Source of the DNA: Embleya scabrispora
Lineage (GTDB): Bacteria > Actinomycetota > Actinomycetes > Streptomycetales > Streptomycetaceae
Reading direction: 5' to 3'
Assembly: GCF_002024165.1 (NCBI RefSeq)
Contig: NZ_MWQN01000001.1
Coordinates: 5,952,001 to 6,016,000 of the forward strand
DNA length: 64,000 bases
The notes under the pieces were generated by a model. That model ran no database searches, was not told the origin of the DNA, and saw only the letters and a program-made list of their open reading frames with translations. The position numbers were made by a program, and so were the translations under genes. Position 1 is the stretch's first letter, and each line of letters opens with the position of its first letter. This document shows, one piece after another, positions 56,597-64,000 of the stretch.

Positions 56597-56675
56597 GTGC
56601 CCGAGCGAGCGAAACACTCACACGGGTGTGGGGACTTGGTGAAGTGATCGGCAACGGCCGGCAAATTCTGGCAAA
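56597..56675 (-). promoter_or_regulatory. Upstream block shared with the first M4 protease gene
   Basis: 56597-56633 is identical over 37 bp to 30899-30935, 97 bp before the start codon (94 in the paralog). TTCTGGCAAA recurs at 56666-56675, again 3 bp further out than in the paralog. Here it overlaps a second copy of the word, giving TTTGCCAGAATTTGCCGG on the coding strand. Confidence 0.6.
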
Positions 56676-56762
56676 CGCCAAGCAGCCCCCGGGAGTCGCG
56701 GGAGTGCCTGGTCACCCGGTCGGGCGGCGGTGCGATGCCCCGACGAGTTCGCCGACGACCGT

Positions 56763-58190
56763 TCAGTGACCCGGCATCTGCTCCAAGAGGTCGCGCACCT
56801 CCGGCAGATCGCTCCAATGTTGGGTCAGACGTCGGCGCAGGCCCAGTAGTTCCCGATTCGTGGTCGCGGTGCCCAGACCGGCGGCCTCGTGGACGACCGG
56901 AGCCGCGGTGATCACCGCCGCGTCGGGTCGGCCGGCGCAGGCGAGCGCGTCGGCCAGCCGTACGGTCAGCAACACCCGGGCGGGGCGCAGCGGAACGGGC
57001 AGCAGGTCCAACGCGGCCTCCACCGACTGGACCGCCGACCGGGCCGAGGCGAGATCGCCGGTACGCGCGGCCAGATCACGCAGCGCGCCGCCGATGGTGG
57101 CCTCCATGCGGAGTCGGCCGGCCAGTCCGGTCAGCCACGGTGCCTCGGCGCGATCGCGTTCGTCGAACCGGTTGATCTGCCGATGCGCGGTGGCGATTTC
57201 CTGGCGACACTCGCCGATGTTGCCGCCGAGCGCGTGGCCGCGGGCCTGGTAGAGCTTGGCGAGCGTGGTGATCCAGGCCCGGCCGGTGTCCACCGCCTCC
57301 AGTGCGCGGGCGTAGGCCAGTGCGGCCGTCGCGTCGCCGTCGAGGCGGGCCAGCGAGCATACGTCGCCGAGCAGCGAGGCGCGGGCGCCCGGACTCTCGC
57401 AGACATCCGCCCAGTTGAGGCCGCGGTCGTACCAGGCCATGCCGATCACGCTCTGACCCTGTTGCATCCGGAAGCGCCCGGCGAGTTGGGCGTAGTCGGC
57501 GGCCAGGCGCAGCTGCGCGTGCGGCGAACGGCCTTGCGCGTTCAGGGATTCGGCCCAGCTGACGATGCGGCGCAGCACGTACTCGACGGAGCCGACCAGG
57601 CCGGTGGTGGTGCCGCCGTGCAGGCCGGCCTGGGTGTAGCCGCCGAGCAGGGCGGTGAGTACGTGGACCACGTCGGGGTCGACGCCGGTCGGGTTGTTGC
57701 CGTCGATGCCGGCGAGGATGGTGAGCGCGTCGGTGTACGGCGGGACCTCGCACTCGTGGCAGCCGTCCTTGCCGTGCAGGGGGCAGGGCAGGCCGTGATA
57801 GGGCAGCCGATCGGGCCAGAACCGGTCGGCGAGGGGGGCGAGTCCGGCCGGGGCCTCGCCGCCGGGTATCACCGAGAAGTGCGTGCGGTGCAGCGCGGGC
57901 GGCGGGATGGCGCGGCTGGTCAGGAGGGCGGACAGGTCGCCGCCGGTGTCGAGGAGGTCGTCGAGCCGGCGCGGCAGGCCGGCCGGCGGCTCGCGCAGGC
58001 CCGCCTCCAGCTTGCTGATCAGGCTGTGGTGATAGCCGACGCGGAGCCCGAGTTGCTGCTGGGTCATTCCGGCGAGGCGGCGCCGGGTCCGCAGCGTGCG
58101 GCCGAACTCCGCCCACAGCGGTGTGGACGCGACCTTTAGAGGTGTGGACGCGACCTGTGTGGTGACGGGTGCGTTCGGGAGCCTGTTCAC
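56763..58190 (-). CDS. XRE-family regulator with TPR-like C-terminal region
   Basis: 475 residues from GTG 58190, preceded by GGGGAGG at 6 nt. Helix-turn-helix at about 28-75 (LRTRRRLAGMTQQQLGLRVGYHHSLISKLEAG). A cysteine/histidine cluster (GLPCPLHGKDGCHECEVPP) follows at about 150, then alpha-helical repeats resembling TPRs to the C-terminus. The first residues contain a duplicated VASTPL from a 16-bp DNA repeat (58120-58135 and 58141-58156). Typical actinobacterial signalling regulator; target unknown. Confidence 0.87.
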   Translation of the reverse strand: MNRLPNAPVTTQVASTPLKVASTPLWAEFGRTLRTRRRLAGMTQQQLGLRVGYHHSLISKLEAGLREPPAGLPRRLDDLLDTGGDLSALLTSRAIPPPALHRTHFSVIPGGEAPAGLAPLADRFWPDRLPYHGLPCPLHGKDGCHECEVPPYTDALTILAGIDGNNPTGVDPDVVHVLTALLGGYTQAGLHGGTTTGLVGSVEYVLRRIVSWAESLNAQGRSPHAQLRLAADYAQLAGRFRMQQGQSVIGMAWYDRGLNWADVCESPGARASLLGDVCSLARLDGDATAALAYARALEAVDTGRAWITTLAKLYQARGHALGGNIGECRQEIATAHRQINRFDERDRAEAPWLTGLAGRLRMEATIGGALRDLAARTGDLASARSAVQSVEAALDLLPVPLRPARVLLTVRLADALACAGRPDAAVITAAPVVHEAAGLGTATTNRELLGLRRRLTQHWSDLPEVRDLLEQMPGH

Positions 58191-58447
58191 GTTCGTCCTC
58201 CCCGAGGTAACTCCGGATGGTCGACGGTTGGTCACTGCCCGGAGCAGGGTGACAGACGGGAGTGCGAGTTGTCTCCGATGGAACGAGGCATTCCGCTTTT
58301 GGCGTGTGGTGGGGGTGGGGTTGGGTGGGGGGTGGGTGGCACGGGACGCGGTGTGACATATCACCCCGGGTTGGCGGGGGCGGGGTCGGCGGGCGGGCCA
58401 CGCGTGGTTGGGGGCGGGGGTGGGCCCGTGCGCCCGTTGGGTTGTTT

Positions 58448-58918
58448 GGCCTCCTGTGCCCGTTGGGTTGTTGGCCTCATGCGCCGGCCGGGCTGGTCTG
58501 GCCTCAAGCGCTGGCCGGGCTGGTCTGGCCTCAAGCGCCGGCCGGGCTTCTTGGGCTCAAGCGCTGGCCGGGTTGATCTGGCCTTATGCGCTGGGCGGGC
58601 TTTTTGGCCTCAAGCGCCGGCCGGGCTACTTGGCCTCAAGCGCCGGCCGGGCTGGGTGGCCTCAGACGCCGGCCGGGCTTCTTGGCCTCAGACGCTGGCC
58701 GGGTTGATCTGGCCTTATGCGCTGGGCGGGCTTTTTGGCCTCAAGCGCCGGCCGGGCTACTTGGCCTCAAGCGCCGGCCCGGCTGAGTGGCCTCAGACGC
58801 CGGCCGGGCTGGGTGGTTCAAGTGCTGGTCGGGCTGGGTGGCCTGAAGTGCTGGTTGGGCTGGTTTGGGCTCATGTGCTGGTTGGGCTGGGTGGGCTTGT
58901 GTGGTGGTTCGGGTGTTT
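58448..58918 (+). repeat. Array of about 18 tandem 26-27-bp repeats
   Basis: Units of the form GGCCTCAAGCGCCGGCCGG + GCTNNNT, 25-27 bp each, start at about 58448 and repeat regularly to about 58918, decaying at the right end. A higher-order copy of five units recurs with a 131-bp offset (for example 58572 onward equals 58703 onward over more than 70 bp). The core AGCGCCGGCCGGGCT is a near-perfect palindrome. It resembles the core of the 75-bp array at 35904. The left part is intergenic; the part from 58741 on is also the 3' end of the HxlR gene. Confidence 0.92.
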
Positions 58919-59535
58919 GGGCTTGGGGGGTGGGTGGGTTGGGTGAGGGTTGGTTTGGCGGGGGCTGGGGGTGGGTGGGTTGGGCTGGAATGGGGCTTGT
59001 GGTCGGTGGGTGGGTTAGGCCGTGGGGGTGGCCGTTGGGGGAGGTTTTTCAGGAGGCCGTCCTTTGCGCCTGGGCCCGGGGTTGCCTTCAGGGTTTCGGG
59101 GGTCAGGGGTTTCTGGCAGGCGGAGCAGATGTGGATCGCGGTTGTGGGGTGGCCGCACGCGGTGTGCTTGACGATCACCGGGGGGCCGTCGGGGGCGGCC
59201 CACTGGTCGCCCCATTGGCGCATGGCGTTGAGTACCGGCCACAGGGCGCGGCCCTTGTCGGTCAGGCGGTAGTCGTAGCGGACCGGCTTGTCCTGGTAGG
59301 CCGCGCGTTCGACGATGCCGTGCTCGATCAGGTGCTCCAGGCGCTGGGTGAGCACGTTGCGCGAGATGCCGAGCCGGTCGTGGAAGTCGTCGAAGCGGGT
59401 CACGCCGAGGAAGGCGTCCCGCACGATCAGCATCGTCCACCACTCGCCGCCCACCTCGAGGAACTGGGCGACCGAGCAGTGCATGTCCTGGAAGCTCTTG
59501 CGGCGCATGGCGTCAGTGTAATGGGTGAGTTGCAT
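58741..59535 (-). CDS. HxlR-family regulator with long repeat-encoded C-terminal tail
   Basis: 264 residues. The HxlR winged helix covers about 15-115 (CSVAQFLEVGGEWWTMLIVRDAF, ISRNVLTQRLEHLIEHGIV). A possible zinc ribbon follows (CGHPTTAIHICSACQKPL, about 126-146). From about 150 on the protein is Pro/Thr/Gln/His-rich low complexity, and about the last 59 codons are the tandem array read backward; the stop at 58741 lies in unit 12. Family members normally end near 110-160, so this tail is probably an acquired extension. It diverges from a DHA2 exporter. Confidence 0.85.
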   Translation of the reverse strand: MQLTHYTDAMRRKSFQDMHCSVAQFLEVGGEWWTMLIVRDAFLGVTRFDDFHDRLGISRNVLTQRLEHLIEHGIVERAAYQDKPVRYDYRLTDKGRALWPVLNAMRQWGDQWAAPDGPPVIVKHTACGHPTTAIHICSACQKPLTPETLKATPGPGAKDGLLKNLPQRPPPRPNPPTDHKPHSSPTHPPPAPAKPTLTQPTHPPSPNTRTTTQAHPAQPAHEPKPAQPALQATQPDQHLNHPARPASEATQPGRRLRPSSPAGA

Positions 59536-59549
59536 GATTGGACTCAGTT

Positions 59550-59603
59550 AGTTGCTTTATAGAACTCGCTCGCTCTAGGTTGGCTGAGTTGCTTCATAGG
59601 ACT
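59550..59603. promoter_or_regulatory. Direct-repeat operator between the HxlR and DHA2 exporter genes
   Basis: AGTTGCTTTATAGAACT (59550-59566) and AGTTGCTTCATAGGACT (59587-59603) are 17-bp direct repeats 37 bp apart. The first contains TATAAA on the minus strand, a likely -10 for the HxlR gene. The arrangement fits HxlR autoregulation and exporter control. Confidence 0.6.
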
Positions 59604-59635
59604 TACTTGCTCGGTGACCCGGGAGGGCTCTCGTT

Positions 59636-61117
59636 ATGGCCGGTAGTGGTTCGGATCGGCCGCCGCGTGCGTTTGCGGCGGTGTTGGTCTGTGCGGGCGT
59701 GGTGCTCGTCAACCTGGATCTGTTCATCGTCAACGTCGCGATGCCCTCGCTGGCCGAGACGTGGTCGGGCTCCTCGCTCGCCGATCTGTCCTGGGTGCTG
59801 AACGCCTACACGGTCGTCTTCGCCGCCCTCCTCGTGCCGGCCGGGCGGTTGTCCGATCGGATCGGGCACCGCCGTGCGTTCCTGGCCGGCGTCGCGGTCT
59901 TCACCCTGGCCTCCGCGCTGTGCGCCGCCGCGCCGGAGTTGGCGGTCCTGGTGGTCGCCCGACTCGGCCAGGCGGTCGGCGCCGCGCTGTTGATGCCCGC
60001 GTCGTTGGGGCTGTTGCTCACGTCGTACCCGCCCGAACGTCGCGGTACGGTGATCCGCGCCTGGGCCGCGATCGGCGGAATCGCCGCCGCGGTGGGCCCG
60101 GTTCTGGGTGGTCTGCTGCTCGAACCCGGTTGGCGCTGGGTCTTCGTGGTCAACCTGCCGATCGGTGTGCTGACGCTGGTATTCGGCGCACGCCGACTGC
60201 CCGACCCCGCGCCGACCGATCGCGGGCCGCTGCCGGACCTGGTGGGAGCCGCGCTGCTGACCGCCGCCATCGGCGCGTTGTCGCTGGGTGTGGTGCGGGC
60301 GCCGGACTGGGGCTGGTGGTCCGGCCGTACGGTCGGGGTGTGGGCGGCCACCCTGGTGTTGGTGGCCGGATTCGTGGTGCGCAACGGGCGGCATCCGCGT
60401 CCGGTGGTCGAGGGCGCGCTGGTGCGGAATCGGGTCTACGCGGTCTCCGGGGTGGCCAACATCCTGTTCGGTGTCGCGTTCGCCGGGATGCTGATCTCCG
60501 CCACGATGTGGATGCAGACCGTGTGGGGCTGGAGTGCGCTGCGGACCGGCTTGGGGACCGTTCCCGGGCCGCTGTGCGTGCCGTTCGTGACGGTTCTGGC
60601 CGGGCGGTACGCGGCCCGGGTCGGACCGGGGCCGCTGGTCGTGCTCGGCGGAATCTCGTTCAGTGCCGGTTTGGGTTGGTGGATCCTCCGACTCGAACCG
60701 CACGCGCACTACGCGCGCGACTTCCTGCCCGGTTCCATCCTCGGGGGCATCGGCGTCGGCCTGATCCTGCCGACCCTGATCGCCACCGCGACCGGTGCGT
60801 TGACCCCGGATCGGTTCGCCACCGGCTCGGGCGTGATCACCATGCTGCGGCAGGTCGGTGCGGCGCTGGGGGTCGCGGTGTTCGTCGCGGCGGTCGGTAC
60901 GGAGGCCACCCTCGACGGCTACGACCGAGCCTGGTACATCCTCGGCGGCGCGACGCTGCTCACCGCGCTCGCCGCCCTGTTCCTGCCGAGGGCGGGACGC
61001 GGCGCGGGTGCGGGAGCGGGCGTGGGTTCGGGACCCGGAGTGGGCACGGGGGCTGAGCCGGCCTCGGGAGCGGCGGCGGCTTCGGCCGGCTCGGCGGCTT
61101 CGGCCACGGTGAACTGA
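59636..61117 (+). CDS. DHA2-family drug exporter (EmrB/QacA type MFS)
   Basis: 493 residues, about fourteen helices, ATG 59636 with GGGAGGG upstream. Motif A GRLSDRIGHRRAFLAG, motif C-like GIAAAVGPVLGGLLL, and DLFIVNVAMPSL in helix 1 mark the DHA2 group. The tail is Gly/Ala-rich. The divergent HxlR gene and shared direct repeats suggest drug-inducible expression. Confidence 0.92.
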   Translation: MAGSGSDRPPRAFAAVLVCAGVVLVNLDLFIVNVAMPSLAETWSGSSLADLSWVLNAYTVVFAALLVPAGRLSDRIGHRRAFLAGVAVFTLASALCAAAPELAVLVVARLGQAVGAALLMPASLGLLLTSYPPERRGTVIRAWAAIGGIAAAVGPVLGGLLLEPGWRWVFVVNLPIGVLTLVFGARRLPDPAPTDRGPLPDLVGAALLTAAIGALSLGVVRAPDWGWWSGRTVGVWAATLVLVAGFVVRNGRHPRPVVEGALVRNRVYAVSGVANILFGVAFAGMLISATMWMQTVWGWSALRTGLGTVPGPLCVPFVTVLAGRYAARVGPGPLVVLGGISFSAGLGWWILRLEPHAHYARDFLPGSILGGIGVGLILPTLIATATGALTPDRFATGSGVITMLRQVGAALGVAVFVAAVGTEATLDGYDRAWYILGGATLLTALAALFLPRAGRGAGAGAGVGSGPGVGTGAEPASGAAAASAGSAASATVN

Positions 61118-61302
61118 CGGAACGCGAGGGGCGGGGAGCGCGAGGTGGGGGCGCCCGGGCGGGCGGTATGCCGGGACGGGCGGGGGCCGGCTCCGGCCGG
61201 GACTTCCGTCCGCTCAGGGCCCCTCCTCCGACCGGGATGCCTGCTGTCGGGGCTCCCCGGGGTCGGGCCTGTCGGCTCGGTTGGGGCTCGCTCCCTCCCC
61301 GG

Positions 61303-61899
61303 TCAGGTTTCCTTGGTTGCCTTCGCGGCCTTGGCGGCTCGTTTTGTTTCCTGTTTGTGGGCGCGGACCTTGGCCAGGGAATCGGGGCCGGTGATGTCGG
61401 CTACCGAGCGGTAGGAGCCGACCTCTCCGTAGGCGCCGGCCGCTTCGCGCCAGCCCTTGGGGGTCACGCCGTATTGTTTGCCGAGCAGGGCCAGGAAGAT
61501 CTGCGCCTTCTGCTTTCCGAAGCCGGGCAGTTCCTGGAGCCGCTTCAGCAGCTCGGTGCCGGTCTTCGCGTCGGCCCAGACCGCGCTCGCGTCGCCGTCG
61601 TAGTGCTCGACCAGATATCGGCACAGCTGCTGGACGCGGTGGGCCATCGAGCCGGGATAGCGGTGTACGGCGGGCTTTTCGACGAAGAGCGCGGTGAAGG
61701 CGTCCGGGTCGTAGGCGGCGATCTCGTGAGCGTCCAGGTCGGTGCCGCCCAGGCGTCGGGTGATCGTGTACGGGCCGGTGAAGGCCCACTCCATCGGGAT
61801 CTGCTGGTCCAGCAACATGCCGGTCAGCGCCGCCAACGCACTGCGTCCCAACAACTCGTCGGCCTCGGCCTGCTGGGCGAGGTGCACTGTCGTGTTCAT
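61303..61899 (-). CDS. HhH-GPD base-excision repair family protein
   Basis: 198 residues from ATG 61899. Helix-hairpin-helix LQELPGFGKQKAQIFLALLG and the upstream ALTGMLLDQQIPMEWAFTGP motif match the HhH-GPD family as found in Streptomyces. The catalytic aspartate of the GPD loop is not obvious, as is common in this subgroup, so glycosylase activity is uncertain. A basic tail (KQETKRAAKAAKA) may bind DNA. Confidence 0.88.
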   Translation of the reverse strand: MNTTVHLAQQAEADELLGRSALAALTGMLLDQQIPMEWAFTGPYTITRRLGGTDLDAHEIAAYDPDAFTALFVEKPAVHRYPGSMAHRVQQLCRYLVEHYDGDASAVWADAKTGTELLKRLQELPGFGKQKAQIFLALLGKQYGVTPKGWREAAGAYGEVGSYRSVADITGPDSLAKVRAHKQETKRAAKAAKATKET

Positions 61900-61981
61900 C
61901 CCCCGATGATCCCCCGGCCGGCCCCGGACCCGCACCCGGACTCGCCGCCGACCGTACCGCGCGCCCACCTCGTCGATCGGC

Positions 61982-62665
61982 TCAGCGGCCGCCGGTGCGC
62001 GGTACGACCAGGCCCGACTCGTACGCCACGACCACCGCCTGGACCCGGTCGCGCAGGCCGAGTCGGCGCAGCACCCGGCTCACGTGCGACTTGACCGTCT
62101 CCTCGCCGACCACCAGGTGCGCCGCGATCTCGGCGTTCGACAACCCCTGGGCGACCAGGCGCAGCACGTCCACCTCCCGCGGCGTCAGGTCGGCCACCCC
62201 GGGCGGATTCGGGCGCGGGCGCAACCGGGTGAACTCGCCGATCAGCCGCCGGGTGACGGTCGGCGCGAGCAGCGCCTCACCGGCGGCCACCACCCGCACC
62301 GCGTCGAACAACCGCTCGGCGGTCGCGTCCTTGATCAGGAATCCGCCGGCGCCCGCCACCAGCGCGTCGTAGACGTGCTCGTCGAGGTCGAAGGTGGTCA
62401 ACATCAGGATGCGCGGCGGCCCGTCGTCGGGGGTGCCCTCGCGGATGCGCCGCGTGGCCTCGATGCTGTCCATGACCGGCATCCGCACATCCATCAGCAC
62501 CACGTCGGGACGCTCCTCGCGGCACCGCCGAATGGCCTCGGCGCCATCGGCGGCGGTGCCGACCACGTGGAAATCCGGTTGGGTGTCGAGGAGCGCGGCG
62601 AAGCCGGCCCGCACCACCTCCTGGTCGTCGGCCACCACGATCCGCAGCACCGGCCGCTCGCTCAC
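61982..62665 (-). CDS. NarL/FixJ-type response regulator
   Basis: 227 residues from GTG 62665, which overlaps the kinase stop (GTGA). Receiver domain with acidic pocket D13-D14 and phosphoacceptor D59 (VVLMDVRMP), then a LuxR-type helix-turn-helix (LTPREVDVLRLVAQGLSNAEIA). Partner of the kinase encoded just upstream. Its target may be the palindrome array in front of the kinase and the divergent ABC gene. Confidence 0.94.
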   Translation of the reverse strand: MSERPVLRIVVADDQEVVRAGFAALLDTQPDFHVVGTAADGAEAIRRCREERPDVVLMDVRMPVMDSIEATRRIREGTPDDGPPRILMLTTFDLDEHVYDALVAGAGGFLIKDATAERLFDAVRVVAAGEALLAPTVTRRLIGEFTRLRPRPNPPGVADLTPREVDVLRLVAQGLSNAEIAAHLVVGEETVKSHVSRVLRRLGLRDRVQAVVVAYESGLVVPRTGGR

Positions 62666-63735
62666 GCCACCACTCCCACACCCGCCGGACGCGACGCGGG
62701 AAGGGTGGCCTCGACCAGGAAGCCGCCCACGCGCGGCGTGGCGGTGCGCAGTTCGCCGCCCACGCTGGCGGCGCGCTCGCGCATGCCGAGCAGACCGTGT
62801 CCGCCGGGTATGCCGTCGCCGTTCGGTCCGGGACCGTTGTCCCGGACGCGCACCAGCAGTACCTCCTCGTCGGTGTAGTCGAGCAGTACGTCGACCGCGG
62901 CGCCCGGAGCATGCCGTCGGGCATTGGTCAGCGACTCCTGGACGATGCGGTAGGCCGCGAGTTCGACGCCCGGGTCGAGCACCGCGATCCGGCCGCGCAC
63001 GATCAGCCGCACGCCCGCACCGGCATGGTCCCGGGACTCGTCGATCAGTTCGAGCAGTTGTTGCATTCCGGGCTGCGGCCGGCGGGTCGGCTCGGCGCCG
63101 GCGTCCTCGCGGAGCACGCCGAGCAGACGGCGCATCTCGGTCAGCGCCGCCCTCGCCGTGTCGCCGATCGCCAGCAGGCGCTCCGCACCCTCCTTCGGCA
63201 TGCCCGGGGTGGTCAGTCGGGCGGTCTCGGCCTGCACCGAGATCATCGAGATGTGGTGGGCGACGACGTCGTGCAACTCCCGGGCGATCCTGGCCCGTTC
63301 ACCGCGTGCGGTGAACTCCAGGAGGGTGCTCTCCAGGGCGTGCCGGGAGGCGTCGTGCGCCGCGCTGCGGATGCGGGCACCGCGCAACCGCCCCAGAAGT
63401 GACGCCGTCCACCCGATCAGCACCGCGATCGAGGCGACGATCGGCACCCCGTCGTAGAGCACGCCGACCGGCACCGCCGCCGCCGTGATCAGGACGGGCG
63501 CCGCTAGCGGGCGCCGGGCGACGAGGGCCAACGGCACGGTGGCGCACAGACCGAGCAGCAGGGCCGCGGGCAACAAACCCGCCGCGGCGCGGGTGCCCGA
63601 GAAGGTGCGCACGACCGACTCCGGGAGCGAGAGCGCGCCCAGTGCCACCGCGATGCCGAGCGGATGCCACAGCGACTCCAGCCGTCGGCGGCCGGAGCCG
63701 GCGGCGCGGGTGGGGAGGCGGTCGCTGCGTTCCAT
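62662..63735 (-). CDS. NarL-system sensor histidine kinase (HisKA_3)
   Basis: 357 residues. About four hydrophobic helices (40-130) without a large extracellular domain, HisKA_3 dimerisation domain with H155 in IARELHDVVAHHISMI, and a HATPase domain (NARRHAPGA, RDNGPGPNG, GHGLLGMRERAASVGG). This is the intramembrane-sensing type common next to ABC-2 exporters in Streptomyces. The adjoining divergent gene begins an ABC ATPase. Confidence 0.93.
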   Translation of the reverse strand: MERSDRLPTRAAGSGRRRLESLWHPLGIAVALGALSLPESVVRTFSGTRAAAGLLPAALLLGLCATVPLALVARRPLAAPVLITAAAVPVGVLYDGVPIVASIAVLIGWTASLLGRLRGARIRSAAHDASRHALESTLLEFTARGERARIARELHDVVAHHISMISVQAETARLTTPGMPKEGAERLLAIGDTARAALTEMRRLLGVLREDAGAEPTRRPQPGMQQLLELIDESRDHAGAGVRLIVRGRIAVLDPGVELAAYRIVQESLTNARRHAPGAAVDVLLDYTDEEVLLVRVRDNGPGPNGDGIPGGHGLLGMRERAASVGGELRTATPRVGGFLVEATLPASRPAGVGVVA

Positions 63736-63769
63736 GCGGCCATTGTCTCGGGCGGGCTCGGCGGCCGGC

Positions 63770-63864
63770 TTCCCCCAGGCCGGGGAATCGGCTTCCCCCG
63801 TGCAGGGAAAACCACTTCCCCCATGCAGGGGAGCCTGAGAGGGCACCCTCCCCCGCGCCGGGGG
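63770..63864. promoter_or_regulatory. Array of four palindromes between the kinase and ABC ATPase genes
   Basis: TTCCCC-N6-GGGGAA (63770-63787), TTCCC-N7-GGGAA (about 63793-63809), CTTCCCC-N5-GGGGAG (63815-63833) and CCCCC-GCGC-CGGGGG (63850-63864) follow one another at about 22-35 bp. They lie in the divergent promoter region and are likely binding sites for the adjacent response regulator. Confidence 0.55.
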
Positions 63865-63924
63865 GACCGGATTGGCTCGCTCGCGTGATGCCCCGCAGGT
63901 GTCCGGATTCGTAGCCTCTCGGAC

Positions 63925-64000
63925 ATGGAAGCCACCATCGAGGTCCGGGACCTGAACAAGCGCTTCGGCCCGCACGTCGCCGTCGACGGCCTGTCCTTCA
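63925..64000 (+). CDS. ABC transporter ATP-binding protein (5' end only)
   Basis: 25 codons from ATG 63925: EATIEVRDLNKRFGPHVAVDG, the start of an ABC ATPase just before Walker A. TAGCCT (63912-63917) ends 7 nt upstream of the ATG, so the transcript may be leaderless. Divergent from a NarL-type two-component system, it probably belongs to an ABC-2 exporter. Confidence 0.8.
   Translation, partial: MEATIEVRDLNKRFGPHVAVDGLSF

Noticed and set aside
58448-58918. CRISPR array, or a plus-strand repeat protein (58269-58946)
   Set aside because: Repeats are contiguous without spacers. The plus-strand frame has no ribosome binding site and its residues (repeated SSAGRAG, GLKRRPG) follow from the DNA repeats in all frames.

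Overview
This is about 64 kb of a very GC-rich actinobacterial chromosome. Three things point to a Streptomycetales organism (Streptomyces, Embleya or Yinghuangia type; genus not determinable from this window): strong G/C third-position bias, GTG and TTG starts, and ATGA/GTGA/TTGA stop-start overlaps. Other typical elements are an XRE-DUF397-ATPase (WhiJ-like) locus, PucR, ROK and HxlR regulators, a leader peptide of the SRRHVDL type, and large secreted M4 proteases. I saw no rRNA, tRNA, CRISPR array, phage, transposase or PKS/NRPS gene.

Region 1 (1-13820) is a probable sulfur or amino-acid acquisition locus. Two O-acetylhomoserine sulfhydrylase paralogs diverge from a 0.9 kb leader region that encodes one clear and one candidate short cysteine-containing leader peptide. 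The rightward paralog is fused behind an isopenicillin-N-synthase-type 2OG-Fe(II) oxygenase. It is followed by an alpha/beta hydrolase, a complete peptide-type ABC importer (one permease fused to its ATPase), and a three-subunit PaoABC-like molybdenum hydroxylase. I propose that these form one pathway: import, ester hydrolysis, oxidative C-S cleavage, capture of the thiol by the fused sulfhydrylase, and oxidation of the aldehyde product.

Region 2 (13788-20584) holds a CHASE3 histidine kinase, a small membrane protein, a GH13 alpha-glucosidase, an alanine-dehydrogenase/carboxyethylornithine-synthase-like enzyme and an MFS transporter. Region 3 (20981-28136) is a leftward sugar operon: ABC importer, GH4 phospho-glycosidase, BadF-type sugar kinase and a ROK repressor with its own palindromic operator. 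Region 4 (28256-36296) has a secreted M4 protease, a sugar porter, an ABC-2 exporter with a divergent MarR/GbsR-like regulator, and a 75-bp tandem repeat array.

Region 5 (36297-43973) has a secreted HNH-type nuclease and an amino-acid module: APC permease, serine hydrolase, PucR regulator and DAP-decarboxylase-like enzyme. Region 6 (44006-53132) has the WhiJ-like locus, a methyltransferase, and an ECF41/SigJ-type sigma factor divergent from its AhpD-like partner across a mirror-symmetric pair of promoters. It also has an epoxide hydrolase, DUF4240, a TetR/SRPBCC pair and a MepB-like protein. Region 7 (53306-61117) has a second M4 protease that carries an additional M28 aminopeptidase module, an XRE regulator, an 18-unit 26-bp repeat array that runs into an HxlR regulator gene, and a divergent DHA2 drug exporter. 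Region 8 (61303-64000) has a HhH-GPD protein, a NarL-type two-component system, an array of palindromes and the start of an ABC ATPase gene.
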